NCBI GenBank assembly: GCA_036946405.1
Contig: JAQIJC010000001.1
Location: 2,053,001 to 2,117,000 of the forward strand
Length of the DNA: 64,000 nt
Direction: 5' to 3'
DNA from: Sphingomonas phyllosphaerae
GTDB taxonomy: Bacteria > Pseudomonadota > Alphaproteobacteria > Sphingomonadales > Sphingomonadaceae
The notes below the pieces were generated by a model. That model saw nothing but the letters and a program-made list of their open reading frames with translations, was not told the origin of the DNA and ran no database searches. Shown here piece by piece: positions 51,936-60,412 of this stretch; positions within the stretch are counted from its first letter, which is position 1; the number at the start of each line of letters is the position of its first letter. The translations under genes were made by a program, and so were the position numbers.

Positions 51936-53594
51936 TTACTTGGCGGTCGCCGCGGCGCGGCTCTTGTCGCGGATCGCGCGAAATTCGTCGCCGGCCACCC
52001 AATTGGGCCACGCGCTGCTCTCCGCGAGCGCGCGGCCGATCCCGTAATAGAGCTGCACGTCCTTCACCGTACCGGCCCAGTTCCAGTTCGGATCATATTC
52101 GTCCTTGGGTCCGTGGTAACGATGTTCCTCATAGTCCTTCGCCGCCGCCGCGCCCGCCGCCTTGCCGCCCGCGACCAGATCGTCGCCGCCGTCGAAATAG
52201 ATCATCGGCACGCCGCGCTTGGCGAGGCTGAAGTGGTCCGAGCGATAATAGAAGCCCTTTTCCGGGGTCGGCTCGGCACTGGCGATGCGGTTCTGCGTCT
52301 TGAGCGCGGCGTCGAGATAGGCGTCGAGTTCCGACTTGCCCTTGCCGACCACCACGACGTTCTTCGCCGGGCCCGCCAGCGACAGCGCGTCCATGTTGAC
52401 CCCGCCGACCGTCTGGCTGAGCGGGTAGACCGGATTGGCGGCATAATATTCGGAGCCGAGTAGCCCGCTCTCCTCGCCCGTCACTGCGACGAACACCTGA
52501 CTGCGCGGGGTCGGGCCGGCCTTCACGTTCGCTTCGGCGAGCGCGACCAACGCGGCGGTGCCGGTGGCATTGTCGATCGCGCCGTTGCAGATGTCGTCGC
52601 CGTCGGGCGCGGCCTCGCAATGCCCGAGGTGATCCCAATGCGCGGAATAGAGGACGTAATCATTGGGGTGCGTCGTGCCGGGCAGAATGCCGATCACGTT
52701 GCGTGACTGGTGACGGCGAACGTTCTCGTCGAACGACACCGACGCACGGACGCCGTTCAGCGGGCGGGCGCGGAAGCCCTTGCGCGCGGCGGCGGCGGCG
52801 AGCGCGTCGAAGTCGAGCCCCTCGCGCTCGAACAATTTGCGCGCCTGCGCTTCCTGCATCCAGCCGATCGCGGCGCTGTCGCGGGCATGATTGTCGGCGG
52901 CGTCGGCGACCTGCTGCGGGCCGGTCCAGCTCGACTGGACGACGTTCCAGCCATAAGCGGCGGGCTCGGTCTGGTGGACGATGATCGCCGCCGCCGCGCC
53001 CTGTCGCGCCGCTTCCTCATACTTGTACGTCCAGCGGCCGTAATAGGTCATCGCGCGCCCGCCGAACGGGCCGACCAGATCAGGGGTGCGCCAGTCGGGA
53101 TCGTTGACGAGGATCAGCACCGTCTTGCCGCGCACGTCGACGCCGGCATAGTCGTTCCAGCCCTTCTCCGGCGCGTTGATGCCGTAGCCGACGAACACCA
53201 CGGGCGAGTCCTTGACCTCGACGCGCGGCGTGATCCGCCACGTGCCGACCACCATGTCGGGGCCGTAGTTGAGGCTGAGCGGCGCGCCCGCGCCGGTGAA
53301 CACCAAGGGCGAGACGTTCTTCGCGGTCAGCTCGACCAACGGCACGTCCTGATACCAGCGGCCCTTGTTGCCCGGCTTCAGCCCGGCGGCGGCGAAGCGC
53401 TTCGCGAGATAGGCGACGGTCTTCTCCTCGCCCGCGGTGCCCGGCGCGCGGCCCTCATAGGCGTCCGAGGACAGCTCCCTGGTCACGTCCTTGAGCGTCT
53501 GTTCGGAAATCGGCGCGACCGGCGCGACGATCGTCTGCGCCGGAGCGGTGGCGGCGAGCGCGAGAAGGGGCAAGGCGGCAAGACGCAAACGCAT
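51936..53594 (-). CDS. M28 family metallopeptidase with PA domain
   Basis: A 552-residue exported aminopeptidase. The signal peptide is RLAALPLLALAATAPAQ. A PA-type insertion lies at residues ~125-270 (VVFVGYGINAPEKGWNDYAG onward in part). The zinc site is YVLYSAHWDHLG (His, with Asp two later), NGAIDNATGTAALVALAEA (bridging Asp), VAVTGEESGLLGS (catalytic Glu and Glu ligand), GVNMDAL (Asp) and a distal His in FYYRSDHFSLAKRGVP. All expected ligands are present. Likely digests peptides in the periplasm, like the nearby S10 enzyme on the other strand. Confidence 0.93.
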   Translation of the reverse strand: MRLRLAALPLLALAATAPAQTIVAPVAPISEQTLKDVTRELSSDAYEGRAPGTAGEEKTVAYLAKRFAAAGLKPGNKGRWYQDVPLVELTAKNVSPLVFTGAGAPLSLNYGPDMVVGTWRITPRVEVKDSPVVFVGYGINAPEKGWNDYAGVDVRGKTVLILVNDPDWRTPDLVGPFGGRAMTYYGRWTYKYEEAARQGAAAAIIVHQTEPAAYGWNVVQSSWTGPQQVADAADNHARDSAAIGWMQEAQARKLFEREGLDFDALAAAAARKGFRARPLNGVRASVSFDENVRRHQSRNVIGILPGTTHPNDYVLYSAHWDHLGHCEAAPDGDDICNGAIDNATGTAALVALAEANVKAGPTPRSQVFVAVTGEESGLLGSEYYAANPVYPLSQTVGGVNMDALSLAGPAKNVVVVGKGKSELDAYLDAALKTQNRIASAEPTPEKGFYYRSDHFSLAKRGVPMIYFDGGDDLVAGGKAAGAAAAKDYEEHRYHGPKDEYDPNWNWAGTVKDVQLYYGIGRALAESSAWPNWVAGDEFRAIRDKSRAAATAK

Positions 53595-53660
53595 GACGGA
53601 GACTCCGGGACCAAGGCCCGCGCCTTCTGCCAAGCGACGCGGGCGCTGTCCACGCACGCA

Positions 53661-53843
53661 TCACCCGGCGGTGAGCACGCAGTAGAGCAGCAGCGGAAGG
53701 CCGAAGAAGAGGATGGCGAGCAGCAGTCCGACCGCGAGCGCCCGGTCGGCGGGCGGCGGCGCGGCATCGGCGGGCGGCACGATCGCGGCCGGACGGGCGG
53801 GGGAGGACGGCGCGGTGTCGCGCGGCAACAGGTCGCTGTTCAT
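53661..53843 (-). CDS. Small Pro/Ala-rich single-helix membrane protein
   Basis: A 60-residue protein. The first 33 residues are Pro/Ala-rich and polar; the last 27 form one hydrophobic helix (RALAVGLLLAILFFGLPLLLYCVL). The topology suggests a C-terminally anchored protein with a cytoplasmic tail. It precedes the M28 gene by 66 bases on the same strand. No family recognised. Such small ORFs can be spurious, but the tail-anchor hydrophobicity supports it. Confidence 0.5.
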   Translation of the reverse strand: MNSDLLPRDTAPSSPARPAAIVPPADAAPPPADRALAVGLLLAILFFGLPLLLYCVLTAG

Positions 53844-54090
53844 GGCAGGGCTTCCGCTGGCTCGAAGGCGCGGGCGTCGGGCTGACGCGGCCGCATCGGA
53901 TCGGCGAGATCGTCCCGAACCCGGGCGGCGCGCCGCCGGGTCCGGGCTAGCCGCGTGCGGCGAGCTGTCCCGCGTGGTCGCGAAAGCGCTGATGAACGAC
54001 AGCGGCGGTCATGCTGGAAATATGGGGTTTTTCGCCGACGAGTCAACGTGACGCCTGCCCCGATGCGCGCGCACCGGGGCAGGCGGTCGC

Positions 54091-55470
54091 TCAGGCGGTC
54101 AGGCGATACAGACCGGCGCCATGCCCGGGCAGCCGCTGCACGAGGCGGCCGGTGACGCGTCCGAGCGTCGCACCGCTCCACAGGTCGGTCGCCGTCGCGG
54201 CGTTGCCGAGTTCCAGATCGCGCAGCGCGATGCCGACGTCCTTCGGCCGGTCGGTGGTGTTGAACAGCGCGACATAGCGGTCGGCGGGCGCATCCTCGGG
54301 GCGCGCGGACCAGATCCGCGTGCCGTCCGCGATAAAATGCGGCTGGTTGCCGGTCGACGCCTGATTGACCGCCAGCACCGCGCGGTTGGTGAGCAACGCC
54401 AACGTCGGGGCGTCGAGGTGGCGCAGGTCGCCGCCCATGATGAGCGGCGAGCGCGCGATCGACCACAGGGTCATCAACGTCCGCTGTTCGTCGGGCGTGA
54501 ACTTCGTGTCGCGTTGGCCGAGCGCGAGCCGGCCGAGCGGCAGCATGTCGGCATCGGGCCACGCGCCGGGGCGACGCCACGGGTTCCAGTTTTCGAGCCG
54601 CGTGAACTGCGCCTCCAGCATCCCCCAATCATCCCAGAAATCGTCGGAGATGCGCCACATCTGCGCATAGTCGCGGACATGCCCGCCGCGGATCACCGGC
54701 GTCTCGCCGGGCGACAGGCTGAGCGTGATCGCGCGTCGGCTGTTGACGATCGCCTTGTGCGCGGCCTCGATCTCCGGCGCGTGCGCGTCATAGGGGCGGC
54801 TCATGTCGTCCATCTTGACGAAGTCGACGCCCCAATCGGCATAAAGGCGGAAGATGCTGTCGTAATAGGCCTGCGCGCCCGGCTTCGTCATGTCGACGCC
54901 GTACATGTCGGGGTTCCACGAACAGATGCTGTTCTTGTCCGCGACATCGGCGGCGCGATAACGGGTGCCGAGGATCGGCAGGTTCTTCTCGACCGCCAGC
55001 CGCGGGATGCCGCGCATGACGTGGATGCCGAACTTCATGCCCATCGCATGAACGTCGGCGGCGAGCTTCGTGAAGCCAGATCCGTCCGCGCTGGACGGGA
55101 AGCGGTTCGGCGCCGGAATCACCCGGCCATAGCCGTCCATCGCCGGCGTCGGCTTGGCATTGTAGGTGTAGCTCGACGCCTCGGGCTCGTACCACTGGAT
55201 GTCGACGGTGAAGACGTCATAGCCGAACGGCAGCAACTTCGCGCGCATGATCGCGGCGGTTTCGCGCGCCTGCGCCTCGGTGATCGTCGTCGCGAAGCTG
55301 TTCCAGCTGTTCCAGCCCATCGGGGGCCGCGGGGCAAGGATCGCCGCGCCGCTGTCGGCTGTCGTGGCGCCGCCCTGCGCCGCGGTGGCGGACGTCGTCG
55401 TCATCGCCGCAACGCCGGCGGCCGTCGCGCCGACCAGTGCCTGGCGCCGGTTGATCCCTGTGCTCGTCAC
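54091..55470 (-). CDS. GH27 alpha-galactosidase, Tat-exported
   Basis: A 459-residue glycoside hydrolase. The N-terminus GINRRQALVGATAAGVAAM is a twin-arginine signal, so it is exported folded. LAPRPPMGWNSWNSF opens the GH27 barrel. FTVDIQWY lies on an early strand, VDFVKMDDMS carries the nucleophile Asp, and WRISDDFWDDW the acid/base Asp. RSPLIMGGDLR follows, then a C-terminal beta-sandwich. GH27 enzymes release alpha-galactose (some act on beta-L-arabinopyranose). The start is GTG 55470. It is divergent from a TonB-receptor gene across a 303-base control region, placing it in a glycan locus. Confidence 0.93.
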   Translation of the reverse strand: MTSTGINRRQALVGATAAGVAAMTTTSATAAQGGATTADSGAAILAPRPPMGWNSWNSFATTITEAQARETAAIMRAKLLPFGYDVFTVDIQWYEPEASSYTYNAKPTPAMDGYGRVIPAPNRFPSSADGSGFTKLAADVHAMGMKFGIHVMRGIPRLAVEKNLPILGTRYRAADVADKNSICSWNPDMYGVDMTKPGAQAYYDSIFRLYADWGVDFVKMDDMSRPYDAHAPEIEAAHKAIVNSRRAITLSLSPGETPVIRGGHVRDYAQMWRISDDFWDDWGMLEAQFTRLENWNPWRRPGAWPDADMLPLGRLALGQRDTKFTPDEQRTLMTLWSIARSPLIMGGDLRHLDAPTLALLTNRAVLAVNQASTGNQPHFIADGTRIWSARPEDAPADRYVALFNTTDRPKDVGIALRDLELGNAATATDLWSGATLGRVTGRLVQRLPGHGAGLYRLTA

Positions 55471-55773
55471 GTCATCCCCTCTCGCTGCAACTTTATCGCG
55501 CCCTTCTAAATGTCGGAGTTAAACGTGGGAAGTGCTTGGTGACCCATTTGCTGATCGGGTCGGCCGGATGAAGCATCGCCGGCAAAAAAATTGCTCGGAG
55601 ATGGTTACGCTACCATCCGCGCAAATCCGTAGGCCGGCGGGTTTGCACACGTTTGCGCGCCGGTTCGGAAGAGAATGTAAGATTAAAATGCTTTGTTTTT
55701 CGAAACGCCCGGCGATATTGGGAGCGCTATCGAAAGCGCGACAAGCGCGGCACGGATCATTGAAGGGGGGGAT
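55471..55773. promoter_or_regulatory. Divergent control region of the glycan locus
   Basis: About 300 bases with no gene. TGGTTACGCTACCA at 55602-55615 looks like a LacI-family operator. Further right, TAAGAT (55678-55683) in an AT-rich patch may be a -10 element with a TTGC-like -35 around 55653. AGCGCT at 55723-55728 is another short palindrome. The receptor start has GGGGGG a few bases upstream. Confidence 0.5.
55601..55616. promoter_or_regulatory. Putative LacI/GalR-family operator
   Basis: ATGGTTACGCTACCAT is a 16-base pseudo-palindrome: ATGGT and ACCAT are exact inverted halves around a central CG. LacI-family operators share this form. The site lies between a glycosidase and a TonB receptor, where such sites control sugar loci in related genera. 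Assigned by eye. Confidence 0.5.
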
Positions 55774-58700
55774 ATGCTGTCACATCATCACGCACGCGCG
55801 CTCCGTCGCGGCGCATCGACGCTCGCGCTCGCAGCGGTTGTTTTCGCTACCACGGCACAGGCGCAGGTCGAACCGCAGGGGTCGGTCGGCACCACGCAGG
55901 AAGCGACCGGTGAGGAAACGGGCGCGGGCGATGTCGTCGTCACCGGCCGCCGCGCCGCGTTGCAGGCCGCCGACGAGCGCAAGCGCCGCAGCGAGACGAT
56001 CGTCGATTCGATCGTCGCCGACGACGCCGGCAAGCTCCCCGACAATTCGATCACCGAAGTGTTGCAGCGCGTCTCGGGCGTGTCGATCGTCCGCTTCGCC
56101 GCGCTCGGCGATCCCGATCACTATTCGGTGCAGGGCTCGGGCGTGCAGGTGCGCGGCCTGACCGGCGTCGCCTCGCGCCTGAACGGCCGCGAGATCTTCA
56201 GCGCCAATAACGGCCGCGCGATCCTGTGGAGCGACGTGACGCCGGAATTGATGGCCGCGGTCGACGTCTACAAGGCGTCCACCGCCGATCTGATCGAGGG
56301 CGGCACCGGTGGCCAGATCGACCTGCGCACCAAGATGCCGTTCGACTTCAACGGCGACTGGCATGTCGCGGGCACCGGCGAGTTGAGCCTCGGCGACATG
56401 GCGAACAAGGCCGATCCGATGGGGTCGGTGCTGGTCACCAAGTCGTTCGACACCGGCATCGGCCGGATCGGTGTGCTGGCGGATGTTGCGTACAGCCAGT
56501 TCAGCTCGCTGTCGCAGTTCATCCGTACCGAACCCTATTTCAAGACGCGGATCGACTCGAAGGACTATTACATCCCGGGCGGCTTCACGTACGGTGACGA
56601 GGCGTTCCAGTATCGCCGCTACGGCATTTACGGTGCGGTGCAATGGGCGCCGTTGGACTCGTTGACCTTCACGGGCAGCTTCTTCCAGTCGCGCTACAAG
56701 AGCAAGTCGAGCGATTACGGCGCGCAGGTGTCGTCGCAGACGCTGTCGGTGGATCCGGCGACCAGCGAGTTCGACGAGAACGGCCTGTTGCTCAAGACCA
56801 ACTCGCTGTTCAACCGCGACACGGGCACCTTCCTGCCGAGCAGCGGACAGGTGAACAGCAGCGGCAACAAGGGCTATGTCACCAGCAACACGCGGACGCG
56901 CGACTATTCGCTGTCGTTCGTCTGGGCACCGGACGACGGCCCGTTGACGATCAAGGGCGCGTTGCAGCGCGTCGATTCGCAGCAGATCTACGACCGGATC
57001 GACATCTTCCGCGAGATCGGGTTCGGTCAGGGCTTCGGCATGGACCTGACCGGCGACCTGCCGCGCATCACGGTCGGGCCGTCGACACAGGCGTCGTTCG
57101 CCGATCCGTCCAATTACTTCTGGTCGGCGTCGATGCCGCACAACGAAGATAACAAGGGCCGGCTCGACACCGCGCAGGTGGATGCCGAATACAAGTTCGA
57201 CGACAGCTTCTTCCGTTCGGTCAAGATCGGCGGCCGCGCCGCCAAGCGGACCGAGCGCGATTTCGCGAACGGCTACAACTGGACCGCGCTGGGCCGAGGC
57301 TGGAACGGCGATCCGCAGCTCACCTATGCCAATGCGGCGCCCGGCGACATTTCGTACCACGCCTTCAACGATTTCTTCCGCGGCGAGACGACCTTGCCCG
57401 GCAATCTGATGTTTGCGTCGGAGGCGCTGGCGTCGCGGTACAACACCGATCGCACCGGACTGGTCCAGTCGCCGCCGGCCGGCTTCTGCGGCCCGGCGAC
57501 CATCGCCGATCCCAACAATCCGGGCGCGACCATCTCGAACCCGCAATGGTCGAACTGCTCGTCATCGGGCGCGCTGCCGGCCGGCAGCGGCTATGGCGGC
57601 GCATCGGGTATCCGCCCGGTCCGCTTCGTCCTGCCCGACGATCGGGTCGATAACCAGACCCGCAATCTGGCGGCGTACGCGCTGGTACGCTTCGGCCCGC
57701 AGGGCGACGGGCCGGGTATCTCGGGCAACGTCGGCGTGCGCGTCGTCAACATTACGAACGAGGGCAGCGGCTACATCCGTCAGAACGGCACGACGTTCAT
57801 CCGCAACGGTGCGACCGCCACGCTGACCAACGACGCGGTGCCGCGCAGCGGCAAGGCCGAGTTCACGCGCGTGCTGCCGTCGATCAACCTTGAGTTTGCG
57901 CCGACCGACCGGAGCAAGATCCGCGCCGGATATAACATCACGCTCGATCTTCCGTCGTTCAATGCGCTGCGCGCCTCGGGCACGGTCGGTGTGGCGACGA
58001 CCCCGGCGAGCACACCGGGCGGGCTGCCGAACTTCACCAACTTCACGACCGAAACCGGCAATCCGTTGCTCAAGCCGACGATGTCGAACAACGTCGATCT
58101 GTCGTTCGAATATTATCTGAAGCCGGGTACGTCGTTCCACATCGCGCCCTTCTACAAGCGGCTGACCGATCTGCCGATCTTCTCGCTGACCCAGCGTCAG
58201 GTGAATGTCGTCTTCTCGGACGGCACCACCGAACTCGCCAATATCGCCGCGTCCGACTACAGCAATGCGACCAAAGCCGCGACGGTCAAGGGTGTCGAAG
58301 TGGGCGGCCGCTTCTTCCTCGATATGTTGCCGGGCTGGTTGAGCGGCTTCGGGTTCGAAGGCAATTACACCTTCATCGACAGCAAGAACCCCGGCGATCT
58401 CTATCGCGACATCAACGGCGTCATCAAGAACGACGCGCCGCTGGTGGGATTGTCGAAGCACAACTTCAACGCGACGTTGTTGTACGAGCGCAACCCGATC
58501 TCGTTCCGCGTCGCTTATTCGTGGCGCTCGCGCTACCTGCAGTCGACCAACAGCAACGGCACCAACCCGACCTACAATTACTACACGGCCGCCGGCACCT
58601 CGACGCCGATCCAGATCGCGCTGCCGGTCTATGGCGATAATTACGGATCGCTCGACGCCGGCGTCCGCTTCAAGGTGACCGAGAACTTCTCATTCGGTAT

Positions 58701-58830
58701 TCAGGGGACCAACCTGACCGCCGCGACGCAGCGGACGGTAATGGGCGGCTATCCCGGCGGCGAGCTGGTCGGGCGGAGCTGGTTCCAGGCGGATCGCCGG
58801 ATCAGTACCGGCATCAACCTGTCGTTCTGA
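55774..58830 (+). CDS. TonB-dependent receptor (carbohydrate-type)
   Basis: A 1018-residue outer-membrane receptor. After the signal peptide (STLALAAVVFATTAQAQ) come DVVVTGRRAALQAADERKR (TonB-box region) and a plug with DNSITEVLQRVSGVSI and VQVRGLTGVASRLNGRE. This opening is typical of the large sphingomonad/Xanthomonas/Caulobacter receptors for glycans. The barrel ends DRRISTGINLSF with terminal Phe. The ATG at 55774 gives the signal peptide; upstream ATG 55693 does not. It is followed by halogenase-like genes and a GH74 gene in one direction, suggesting one operon for uptake of a plant polysaccharide. Confidence 0.94.
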   Translation: MLSHHHARALRRGASTLALAAVVFATTAQAQVEPQGSVGTTQEATGEETGAGDVVVTGRRAALQAADERKRRSETIVDSIVADDAGKLPDNSITEVLQRVSGVSIVRFAALGDPDHYSVQGSGVQVRGLTGVASRLNGREIFSANNGRAILWSDVTPELMAAVDVYKASTADLIEGGTGGQIDLRTKMPFDFNGDWHVAGTGELSLGDMANKADPMGSVLVTKSFDTGIGRIGVLADVAYSQFSSLSQFIRTEPYFKTRIDSKDYYIPGGFTYGDEAFQYRRYGIYGAVQWAPLDSLTFTGSFFQSRYKSKSSDYGAQVSSQTLSVDPATSEFDENGLLLKTNSLFNRDTGTFLPSSGQVNSSGNKGYVTSNTRTRDYSLSFVWAPDDGPLTIKGALQRVDSQQIYDRIDIFREIGFGQGFGMDLTGDLPRITVGPSTQASFADPSNYFWSASMPHNEDNKGRLDTAQVDAEYKFDDSFFRSVKIGGRAAKRTERDFANGYNWTALGRGWNGDPQLTYANAAPGDISYHAFNDFFRGETTLPGNLMFASEALASRYNTDRTGLVQSPPAGFCGPATIADPNNPGATISNPQWSNCSSSGALPAGSGYGGASGIRPVRFVLPDDRVDNQTRNLAAYALVRFGPQGDGPGISGNVGVRVVNITNEGSGYIRQNGTTFIRNGATATLTNDAVPRSGKAEFTRVLPSINLEFAPTDRSKIRAGYNITLDLPSFNALRASGTVGVATTPASTPGGLPNFTNFTTETGNPLLKPTMSNNVDLSFEYYLKPGTSFHIAPFYKRLTDLPIFSLTQRQVNVVFSDGTTELANIAASDYSNATKAATVKGVEVGGRFFLDMLPGWLSGFGFEGNYTFIDSKNPGDLYRDINGVIKNDAPLVGLSKHNFNATLLYERNPISFRVAYSWRSRYLQSTNSNGTNPTYNYYTAAGTSTPIQIALPVYGDNYGSLDAGVRFKVTENFSFGIQGTNLTAATQRTVMGGYPGGELVGRSWFQADRRISTGINLSF

Positions 58831-58879
58831 TAGGATGCGCAGGCTCGCCCGGTCGGGCGAGCCTGCGAGGGAGTCGGTG

Positions 58880-60412
58880 ATGAAGAAGCGCGTCCTGATC
58901 GTCGGTGGCGGGACCGCCGGCTGGCTCACCGCTGGCTATCTCGCGAAACGGCTGAGCGCCGACCTGCCCGGCGGGGCGGCGATCACGCTCATCGAGTCGA
59001 CCGACATCGGCATCCTCGGCGTGGGGGAGGGGACCTTCCCCACGATCCGCAACACGCTGGCGACGATCGGGATCAGCGAGGCCGATCTCGTCCGGCATTG
59101 CGGCGCAAGCTTCAAACAGGGCGCGAAGTTCGCGCATTGGCGCTTCACCCCCGGCACGGCCGGGCCGGACCATTATACACACCCGTTCCAGGTCGCCGAG
59201 GCGGCCAACGGCGTCGAGCTGTTGCCCTATTGGCTGCTCGGCCACGGCGGCACCGACAATTGGGATGCGGTGTGCAGCCCGCAGAAAAAGGCCGCCGACG
59301 CACACCGCGCGCCCAAGCTGCCCAGCCACCCCGATTATGTCGCGCCGCTCAATTACGCCTTCCACTTCGACGCGGTGGCGCTCGCCGCGCTGCTGCGCGA
59401 CAAGGCGGTCGCGAGCGGGGTGACGCATCTCGACGGGCGTGTCGATGAGGTCACCGTCGGCGAGGACGGCGCGATCGCCGGGGTCGTGACTGATCGCCAC
59501 GGCACGCTGACCGCCGATCTCTACATCGACTGCACCGGCTTCCGCGCCGAACTGATCGGCAAGGCGCTGGGAATGCCGTACCGATCGTGTCGCGACGTGC
59601 TGTTCTGCGACAGCGCGCTGGCGGTGCAGGTGCCGTATCGCGACGAGCGCGAGCCGATCGTGAGTTACACCGTCGCCACCGCGCAGGAGTCGGGCTGGAT
59701 GTGGGACATCGGCCTCGATCGCCGCCGCGGGGTCGGGCACGTCTATTCGTCGGCCCACACCGACGATGCGCGCGCGGCGGAATTGCTGCGCGGCTATACC
59801 GGGCAGGATCTGGAGCCGCGCAAGATCCGCTTCGAGGCCGGCTATCGCGAGGTCAACTGGCACCGCAATTGCGTCGCGATCGGATTGTCGAGCGGGTTCT
59901 TCGAGCCGCTGGAGGCTACAGGCATCGTCTTCTCCGAAGTCGCGGCGGGGATGGTCGCGAACCTGTTCCCGTGGGGCGGCGATTACGAGACGTCGGCGCG
60001 GCAGTTCAATGCGAACATGCTGAAGCGGTACGAACGCGCCCGCGACTTCATCAAATTGCATTATTGCATCACCGAACGGCGCGATTCCGATTTTTGGCGG
60101 GATAATATCGCGGCGTCCTCGATCCCGGACAGCCTCCACGACATGCTCGAGCGCTGGCGTTTCCGTCCCCCGACCGAGATCGACATGGACGCCAATGTCG
60201 ACATCTTCACCGACGCCAGCTGGCAATATGTGCTGTACGGCATGGGCTGGAAGACGGATTTGTCAGCGCGTGCCGGGGCTTACCGCTACGCCGACGAAGC
60301 GCGGCGCGCCTTTGCCGAGGTCGAGCGGCAGGCGGCGTTCGCGGTCGCAAACCTGCCGAGCAACCGGCAACTCATTGATTATGCACGTGTTCGCGGGTTC
60401 GGCGCGGCGTGA
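58880..60412 (+). CDS. Tryptophan-halogenase-family flavoprotein 1
   Basis: A 510-residue flavin-dependent halogenase-like protein. GGGTAGW at 9-15 binds FAD. Lys79 in CGASFKQGAKF occupies the position of the catalytic Lys of tryptophan 7-halogenase. The WxWxIP motif, which limits monooxygenase activity, reads WMWDIG (273-278), losing the Pro. SSGFFEPLEATGIV is conserved. Genes of this family beside TonB receptors are common in sugar loci of these bacteria, where the substrate is unknown and tryptophan is unlikely. ATG 58880 has GAGGGAG upstream. The stop overlaps the second gene (GTGA). Confidence 0.88.
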   Translation: MKKRVLIVGGGTAGWLTAGYLAKRLSADLPGGAAITLIESTDIGILGVGEGTFPTIRNTLATIGISEADLVRHCGASFKQGAKFAHWRFTPGTAGPDHYTHPFQVAEAANGVELLPYWLLGHGGTDNWDAVCSPQKKAADAHRAPKLPSHPDYVAPLNYAFHFDAVALAALLRDKAVASGVTHLDGRVDEVTVGEDGAIAGVVTDRHGTLTADLYIDCTGFRAELIGKALGMPYRSCRDVLFCDSALAVQVPYRDEREPIVSYTVATAQESGWMWDIGLDRRRGVGHVYSSAHTDDARAAELLRGYTGQDLEPRKIRFEAGYREVNWHRNCVAIGLSSGFFEPLEATGIVFSEVAAGMVANLFPWGGDYETSARQFNANMLKRYERARDFIKLHYCITERRDSDFWRDNIAASSIPDSLHDMLERWRFRPPTEIDMDANVDIFTDASWQYVLYGMGWKTDLSARAGAYRYADEARRAFAEVERQAAFAVANLPSNRQLIDYARVRGFGAA

